A stretch of DNA of 64,000 nucleotides from Hirsutella rhossiliensis (Eukaryota > Ascomycota > Sordariomycetes > Hypocreales > Ophiocordycipitaceae), in the NCBI RefSeq assembly GCF_020360975.1, contig NW_025408671.1:4216001-4280000 (forward strand). Direction: 5' to 3'. A model generated the notes under the pieces. The model ran no database searches and was not told the DNA's origin. It saw only the letters and a program-made list of their open reading frames with translations. Position numbers and translations under genes: made by a program. Below are positions 57,578 to 64,000 of this stretch, piece after piece (within the stretch, counting starts at the first letter, position 1; each line of letters starts with the position of its first letter).

Positions 57578-57860
57578 TTAAGGTTAAGAAAACTATTTTA
57601 AAAGTTAACTATAAACTTTCGCTACTAATAATAATATAGATATACCTAATATTTTATATCTTATTATTAAAACTAGTACTATAAAACGCTAAATTATAGG
57701 AAAAAATTAAAGTTAACGACGATTAAAAATATAAAGTAAAATAAATATTAAATATAAGAAAATAAGATTAGTAATAAGAATACCTTATTAAGTAGAAGGG
57801 ATATAAACTAAAGGAAAATACCTAGGAACTACTTAAGTACTTAACTTAATATAGCTCTTT
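57578..57860 (+). pseudogene. Chromodomain end of the RIPed chromovirus
   Basis: Plus-strand reading at about 57,730-57,840 gives EYLIK-KGYKLKENT and ELLKYL, a RIP-altered chromodomain (WKGY to KGY with the Trp codon lost). Nearly identical sequence is found at about 62,230-62,530 in the second copy. Confidence 0.7.
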
Positions 57861-58525
57861 ACTTCGATAATTTTACTAAAAGGTTTAAGAGGGATTAAAG
57901 GACTAAGATCTATAAACTCCTCGCTAATACTAAATAAGGACTAATTCGCTTTATTAAGAACGCCTAACGATTATAAGTTATTTACTACCTAATACTTATA
58001 TATATTAAGCGTAGGTAAAACGCTATCCTTAGTATTTACTTCTTAAATACTATAACGAAATAACTTAGAACTCTTTTCCTTTATATAATTCTAAATCTTT
58101 TAAATATAAGCTAAACGATTAATAGCAATAGATATTTACGACTAAAGGTTTATAAGCTATATTAAAAGCTTTAATAAGGCTTCCCTAGCTTCCTCTTTAA
58201 AATATAGCTTATACTACTCCGCTAATAATTTAGTTACTAAAAGAAATATATTAGCTACTATATATAGAAAGAATTAAAAGATATTTATAAGAAGAAGCTA
58301 CTAAAATACTATTATAATAAGGATAACTACTAGTAATATAATTATTATAGCGTAAAGAATTTTTAGCTATTTAATAATTTATCTTCTTTACTTTAAAGTA
58401 TTAAGTATATAGTATATTAATAGGATCTCTACTTAAGTCAATATATTTAGTAAGAGTAGCGCGCTTAAAGGCTTTTTAAGAACGATTTTTTAGTATATAA
58501 CTAAATATACTATTAATAGTATATC

Positions 58526-58599
58526 TATCGCGTATACTATATACGTTAATTAACGCTATCGCTTAAATCTAATAGGCGGCTATATCTTTTTTCGTGATA
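58526..58599 (+). repeat. Left 74-bp terminal direct repeat of the miniature element
   Basis: Begins TATCGCGTATACTATATACG and ends TTTCGTGATA. Confidence 0.85.
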
Positions 58600-58662
58600 G
58601 TTATAAGCCCGGGCGGAGGGGTTACCCCTCTAGGAACTTCTTAGTAACTACGCACGTACTTC

Positions 58663-58719
58663 TTCTAGCTAGCCTAGCGCGTACTACCCGAAAGGCCCGT
58701 GGTTCGAGTCCCGCTAGCG
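58663..58719 (+). other. tRNA-like sequence (box A and box B) in the miniature element
   Basis: Box B is clear: GGTTCGAGTCC at 58701-58711. A box A-like TAGCCTAGCGCG lies upstream at 58670-58681. The outer 7-mers TTCTAGC and GCTAGCG can pair over CTAGC like an acceptor stem. The total is only 57 nt and the T-stem pairs poorly, so it is not a functional tRNA as read. It may be a decayed tRNA-derived promoter. Confidence 0.5.
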
Positions 58720-58827
58720 CAATTAAGCGCGGTTTTAGTATAGGGCCTGCCTATATAAAAATTCCCGCTATAGTTTAGGATATCTAGGTATCCCGGGACG
58801 AATTAACCTAATATCCCTAAGGGGGTG

Positions 58828-58901
58828 TATCGCGTATACTATATACGTTAATTAACGCTATCGCTTATATCTAATAGGCGGCTATATCTTTTTTCGTAAT
58901 A
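58828..58901 (+). repeat. Right 74-bp terminal direct repeat of the miniature element
   Basis: Differs from the left copy by A/T and by G-to-A (CGTGATA to CGTAATA). Followed by ATATC. Confidence 0.85.
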
Positions 58902-59031
58902 ATATCCTAAAAGAATAAAGAAATAAGGAATAATATACTTATATATAACGCGATAAAGGTATATTTATATATAGCGGCTAAGGTAGCTATAGTAGGTCTT
59001 ATAGATAAGACTAAAAGGAGGGGAGAAATTA

Positions 59032-59499
59032 TATTATAACTATAGCTACTAAGCCGCTAATAGTCGACCGCGTTAAGTATATAATATAGTTTAATAGATA
59101 AATAGTTAGTATAACTATTTAATAAATATAGGATTAAAGGGATTATAGAGATCTAAGTAATCTAAGATTAACGAGATTACTACGCTTTATATAATCTAAC
59201 GTTAGGGATTATAACTAGGCCTATAATCTAAGGATAGTCTTTATAGGTATATATAGCTACTTACTTTTACTCCTTTAAATAAATAGCTTAATAGCTTTAG
59301 ATTTATAATTATTATAATCTCTATTATAATCTTATCTTTAATACCGATTACTTAATTACTTAGTTATAGTTTATAGTCTATAACCTTTAACTTATTACTA
59401 ATATAATATACTTATTATTACTTAAACTACGCTTTATTATATCTACTAATATAAACCCCTTAATAGGTTTATCTATTAAGAATAATACTAGTCGTTATA
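59032..59499 (+). repeat. 3' LTR of the RIPed chromovirus
   Basis: 468 bp, preceded by a purine tract. Followed by the TACCT target duplication and then 12 bp of the Tc1-like TIR (59505-59516). Confidence 0.87.
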
Positions 59500-59518
59500 T
59501 ACCTTTATATACTTTCTA

Positions 59519-60420
59519 ACGTTCTTTTATATATATTACTTCTTCTTATTATAAGTAGGTAGCTAACTATATTAACCGTTTTACGTATAAGTAATACTAT
59601 TAATATATACTTACTTATCTATATAGCCTATTATAACCCTACCTATGCTTATACCCGCCCGCCTATATATACTTATACCCTCGCCTACTTATATATATAT
59701 ATATATTAATTTAAAGCTATCGCGACCTCGCCTATATATACTATAGCTTACCGTCGCTATAATACCCTCTACCGCTTTAGGCTAAAAGGGCCGGATTAAT
59801 TAATAGGCCGAGTTATTATAGTCTTATAGTTTTATAGTATAATAAAGATAAAAGATAAATAGAATAGTAGTTATATAAATACTTTACTAATATATCTTAT
59901 AGTATATTATAGCTATATTAAATTAAGAATTAAAGCTAAGTATACTTTTATACTTATTAAGTATAAAGTTTTTTTTTAAATCTTAATTTTATAGCTTACT
60001 TAATAAAGCTATTTATAAGTTAAAAAAGGCTTTATTTTTTATAAAGAGAGTTATAAGAAGTATATATAAAATATATAAAAGTAAAATTAAAAGTAAGGGG
60101 TTAGATAGGTAGGGCAGAGATATTTAATTCTTATAAGGGTAGTAATTATAGTAAGGGAGTAATTATTATATTACCTTAATTATCCTTCTTTCCTTTATTT
60201 AACGCCCCTCTTTATACCTATTTAGTATCTTAATTAATAAAAAAGATCCTACTTAAAGAAGCTATTAATATCCTTTCGACTACTAAGCTTTTTACTAGTT
60301 TTTTCCCCTCTTTTCTAGCTGTTATTAGTATATCTATCTTATCTCTCGCTACCTTTATAAGAAGCTATTACTACTTTTACTTCCGCTTTAAATATACTTT
60401 TTAAATATATTACTAAGGAT
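59519..60420. other. AT-rich sequence with no identifiable gene
   Basis: RIP-like composition with a (TA)n stretch near 59,690-59,706. Possibly the upstream part of the copia relic that follows, but no motif is visible. Confidence 0.4.
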
Positions 60421-60678
60421 CTATTTATTAAGATTCTTAATACTATACCTCTTATTTTAATAGATAATACTACTACTATTAAATTAATAGAAAATCCGGA
60501 ATTTTATAAAAGGTCTAAGTATATAAGATTAGCTTATTACTATACTAAAACTGGTATAAGAGAAGGGAAAATTAAAGTTTTTTACATTAAATTAAAAGAT
60601 AATATAGTTAATATTTTTATAAAGGAATTAAGACCTAGATTACTAGATAAATTTAAAGATAGTTTATCCTTAATATAA
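60421..60678 (+). pseudogene. RIPed copia RNase H relic
   Basis: An open frame of 85 codons ends at TAA 60676-60678: IDNTTTIKLIENPEFYKRSK, then LAYYYTKTGIREGKIKVFYI, KDNIVNIFIKELRPRLLDKF. This is the C-terminal RNase H of a Ty1/copia Pol. It is unrelated to the copia at 34-40 kb by sequence and is heavily AT-shifted, with isoleucine and lysine replacing other residues. Confidence 0.75.
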
Positions 60679-61619
60679 GCTCCTAAGTAATTAAAAGGGG
60701 GTTTTAGATATTTCTTATACTTTCTATATCTTTCCCTTACTAGGTTTTTCCTTTTATTAGGTTTCTTAAATAAATATTTACTAGGTTTTTTATCTATTAA
60801 GACTTTCCTAGTAATAATAAGTTTAACCTTTTATAAGGCTATCCTATAAATAATTATTATAACTATAGATTTTTCCTACTATAGGTTTTTCTATTAGTAT
60901 ATACCTAAGGATTTTTTTCCTAAGAACGAATAGGTTTTTATATATCTTATTAAGGTATAAGAATAGTTTTCCTAAATTAGGTTTTTACCTTATATATATA
61001 CTACTATAAATAAATTAGTTAAGAGTATATAAATATACTCTTTAAGGGAGGCTATAAAGAACGGTGTTCCTACTATAAATAAAGTAGCTATAATATACTC
61101 TCCTAATTATATAAGCTAATAAGTAGTATATTAATTATAAATAAAATCTTATCTTATAAAGAAAGAATAACTTATTATTTTATATATTATTATATATTAA
61201 ATAGGGTGCTAGTTATTATATAATTAAGAATCGAAGGAATAGAGCTAGCTTAAAATACTAGCTAAGACCTCTTATAAATACTAGCACGACTAACCTCCTT
61301 TAAATATAAATATTAATAGAACTAAGATACTTCTAGCTATACTTAAGAGACTACTAAACTCCTTAGTCTTAGGGCTATATAGCATCCTAAATCCGGTCCT
61401 AAAAGATTCTTCCGTTTAGCTATAATTATCTATATAAGGTAGTATATCTACTAGTAGATAAAGATAGAATTATTAACTTTAATACCTCTTCTATATACTA
61501 ATATACTACTAATAAATTCTATTAAAGATCCTACCTTATACTCCTTCTTCCCTTTTATTACGTAGTCTTATATAATTCCTTAATTTTATAAAATTCCGCT
61601 TTTACCTATATACCTTAAG
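60679..61619. other. AT-rich repeat DNA, unassigned
   Basis: Probably the copia 3' untranslated part and LTR. A short inverted pair GTGCTAGT/ACTAGCAC lies about 75 bp apart near 61,207-61,294. No gene. Confidence 0.4.
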
Positions 61620-63772
61620 ATAAGTATAGATACTTCTTACTGTATAAAAAAGTAAGTAACGTAGAAGAGCTAGTATATATATTCCTATAAATAATTATTA
61701 GTAACTATAGACTACTAAATAAGATTATCTTTAATAAAGGAAGTATATTTATAGTTAAGTTTTAGTAAGCTCTTATAGTATAATTAGGAATAAAATATAA
61801 GCTTAGTATAGTATATTACCTATAAATAGATAGATAAATAAAACGACTTAACTAAACGCTTAAATAATATTTATAATACTATATTAGCTATAAATAAAAT
61901 AATTAAGTTAAATAGCTATTAATAGCGTAACTAGCTTATAATAGCTTAGTTATAGAAATAACTAAGCTCTTACTAGTATACGCTAATTATTAATATAACC
62001 TAGAAGTATTTAAAGTTACTTAATAAGGACTATAAGTAAAATAAGCGATACTATAAGTAGATTAGCTATAAAAACTATATAAAGAAATATAATAAGAACT
62101 TTAATTTATTAAAGAATAAATATCTACTTACTATAATTAGGAAAGATTATAAGAACTAATCTTTTAGGAGGGAGATATAGTCTACCTTATATAATAAAAT
62201 ATTAAAATAAAACGACTAAGTAATAAATTAGATTTTAAGAAACTTAGACCGTTTAAAGTTAAGATAGCTATTTTAAAAGTTAACTATAAACTTTCGCTAC
62301 TAATAATAATATAGATATATCTAATATTTTATATCTTATTATTAAAACTAATACTATAAAACGCTAAACTATAGGATAGAATTAAAGTTAATAATAGTTA
62401 AGAATATAAGCTAAATAAATACTAAATATAAAAAGATAAGGTTAGTAATAAGAATACCTTTTTAAATAGAAAGGATATAGACTAAAGGAAAATACCTAGG
62501 AACTACTTAAGTACTTAACTTTTTATAGTTCTTTACTTTAATAGTTCTATTAAGTAAACCCTTACTTAGAAATATAAGGTTACTAAGAATAGTATCTTAG
62601 TTTAATATATTTAAAGTACTAAATAATTAAACCTCGCTAATAGTAATAGATTCTTTATTTAATAAATAAACTAATTTATCTTAAAAAGAACGTATTATAC
62701 TATCTTCTTTATTAATAGCTTATATACCCTACTAAAATAACTTACTACCTTAGTCCTTTAAGAAATACTTTTATTTCCTAATTTAAGCTAAGTAATCTAT
62801 TACTTCCTTTAATACTTCTTTTACTTTTCGTTAGTCTAAATTAATCTTTTACTATTAACTTATAATATAATAAACTAAAAAAGAAGGAATATTAGTAAAA
62901 AGAATAATAAGGAAAGAAAAAGATAAAATAAATAAGCAAACGCTATATTATAACTATTATAAGAATAGCCTATAAAAGTATATTTAAAATACTAATTAAA
63001 ACGCTCGCTAACCTTATAAGTTAGGCCTAACTAAAAATAATAAGAGTAAGGTATAATTTTAATATTATAGATCTTAGTCTAAGATACTAGCTTTAATTAT
63101 TAATATAATTTATCGGAATTATAAGGATAGGATTTTTAAATATAACTAAATATACTATTAGTAGTATATCTTAGAAAGGATAAAAGATAAAGAACGATTA
63201 TACTTATATATAATATAATAAAGGTATATTTATATATAGCGGCTAAGGTAGTAGGTCTTAAAGGTAAGACTAAAAGGAAAGGAAGTATCCTATTATAACT
63301 ATAGTTTAATAAACCGCGGGGGACTAATATATATTATAAAGATATATAACGTAGGGGGTATAGAATATTAAACGGACTAATAGGCTAATTAAGTTTAAAG
63401 TAATAAGTTACTTAAGCGCTTTAATACTTTATAGCTAGGATTATAGGATTGCTTTAGCGCTTTAGCGCTTTTAGGTAATAAGATTACTTAGTACTCCTAG
63501 TAATCTAAGGAAGCTCTTAAGATATATAAGAAAGGAATAAAATACTCCTTTAAATAGATAGCTTAATAACTTTTAATATAATTATTATAATTTCTATTAT
63601 AATCTTATTTTTAATTCTAATTACTTAATTACTTAGTTATAGTTTATAGTTTATAACCTTTAGCTTATTACTAATATAATATACTTATTATTACTTAGAC
63701 TACGCTTTATTATATCTACTAATATAAACCCCTTAATAGGTTTATCCCTTAGGAATAATACCGGTTATTATA
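61620..63772 (+). mobile_element. Second, 5'-truncated RIPed chromovirus copy
   Basis: From about 61,622 it parallels the integrase region of the first element (about 54,010 on), then the chromodomain (about 62,230-62,530), then the 3' LTR at 63291-63772. Its integrase to chromodomain passage is continuous where the first copy has the MULE, and it lacks the miniature element at 63,166-63,170. This gives empty-site controls for both insertions. The 5' part is missing; its left end abuts unrelated AT-rich sequence. Confidence 0.75.
63291..63772 (+). repeat. 3' LTR of the second chromovirus copy
   Basis: 482 bp. The right half matches 59,285-59,499 closely; the left half is diverged (ACCGCGGGGGACTAATAT), so it is a related but distinct subfamily. 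Ends at GGTTATTATA. Confidence 0.75.
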
Positions 63773-64000
63773 TAGCTTTATACTAAGGGACTAGTACTTA
63801 ATAAATAGTAGTAATTTTAATTCCTTTAACTATTTATTCTCCTAAGGTCTATATTTAGTAAAATAGAAGATAAAGAATAAAAAAAGGGATAAGTTAACCT
63901 TAACCTATAAACCCTAATATCTTCTTAAGAAGAAAGCTCTTACTCGCGTACTAATAAATACTAGCTTCTTAATTTCTTTTTATAAAAGAAATACTTAGGG
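63773..64000. other. AT-rich sequence to the window end
   Basis: Continues the RIP-like composition. No feature can be assigned in the last 230 bases. Confidence 0.4.

Larger units (their letters stand above)
58526..58901 (+). mobile_element. 376-bp miniature LTR element with a tRNA-like core (TRIM-like)
   Basis: Two 74-bp direct repeats (58526-58599 and 58828-58901) differ at two positions. They flank 228 bp. The target duplication is ATATC (58521-58525 and 58902-58906). The LTRs start TA and end ATA, which is what RIP makes of TG...CA. A purine tract (AAGGGGG) ends two bases before the right repeat, as a polypurine tract should. The interior has no coding capacity but carries a tRNA-like stretch. 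The related chromovirus at 63,166-63,170 has one ATATC and no element, which is an empty site. Confidence 0.75.
33881..59499 (+). mobile_element. RIP-mutated gypsy chromovirus carrying several nested insertions
   Basis: The 5' LTR is 33881-34171 joined to 40087-40264; the 3' LTR is 59032-59499. They are 469 and 468 bp with insertions removed. The target duplication is TGCCT (33876-33880) and TACCT (59500-59504); the one difference is the TpG-to-TpA change of RIP. Gag remnants follow the 5' LTR. RT to integrase lie at about 51.2-54.7 kb, a chromodomain at about 57.7 kb, and a purine tract (AAAAGGAGGGGAGAAA) just before the 3' LTR. After the 5' LTR, CGTTAAAAGCT (40265-40275) is complementary over 9 nt to AGCTTTTAA at 34142-34150 in the LTR, again suggesting self-priming. 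The open frame is destroyed by hundreds of stops. Confidence 0.82.

Noticed and set aside
58663..58719. Functional tRNA gene
   Set aside because: Box B is good, but the length is 57 nt, there is no complete anticodon arm and the T-stem pairs poorly. It lies inside a repeat element.
61207..61294. Possible MITE with GTGCTAGT/ACTAGCAC ends
   Set aside because: Only 8 bp of inverted repeat in AT-rich sequence and no clear target duplication.

Overview
The window is from a filamentous ascomycete. Codon use, short GT-AG introns with CTAAC/CTGAC-type branch sites, and the proteins themselves fit Pezizomycotina, most likely Sordariomycetes/Hypocreales (inference; no species is assigned). It has three zones.

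Zone 1 (1 to about 21.4 kb) is GC-rich, gene-dense housekeeping DNA. In order: the C-terminal end of an unknown gene; inorganic pyrophosphatase (-); a Pil1/Lsp1 eisosome protein (-); a small His-rich protein (-); OST1/ribophorin I (-); hexokinase (+); RMT2 arginine methyltransferase (-); VTC4 polyphosphate polymerase (+); MCM4 (-); coatomer zeta RET3 (+); SUA5 threonylcarbamoyl-AMP synthase (-). I worked out exon boundaries by hand, and the summed exons of every spliced gene are a multiple of three. These are independent housekeeping genes with no operon logic. IPP1, VTC4 and HXK1 are linked only loosely, through phosphate and pyrophosphate metabolism.

Zone 2 (about 21.7 to 32.3 kb) is transitional and degenerate. 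A TPR/NB-ARC-type gene (-) is split by a 5.4-kb Ty3/gypsy chromovirus with near-identical LTRs, a 5-bp target duplication and a self-priming-type primer site. A P450 gene (-) carries one in-frame stop near its N-terminus.

Zone 3 (about 32.3 to 64 kb) is an AT-rich, gene-free repeat block. CA and TG dinucleotides are almost absent over long stretches, the signature of repeat-induced point mutation (RIP). It resolves into nested insertions. A Tc1/mariner-like element (from 32,355; its far end is at 59,516) contains a RIP-mutated gypsy chromovirus (33,881-59,499). That chromovirus contains a non-RIPed Ty1/copia element (34,172-40,081), a Tad1-like LINE (about 41.7-48.3 kb) that itself holds a coding-free LTR element (42,410-45,184), a solo LTR of the same family (48,348-48,814), a MULE DNA transposon (54,686-57,569), and a 376-bp miniature LTR element with a tRNA-like core (58,526-58,901). 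A second, truncated chromovirus copy (about 61.6-63.8 kb) preserves an unoccupied version of the miniature element's insertion site. Target duplications support most insertion boundaries. The 376-bp element and the coding-free LTR family with 4-bp duplications are the best candidates for something undescribed.
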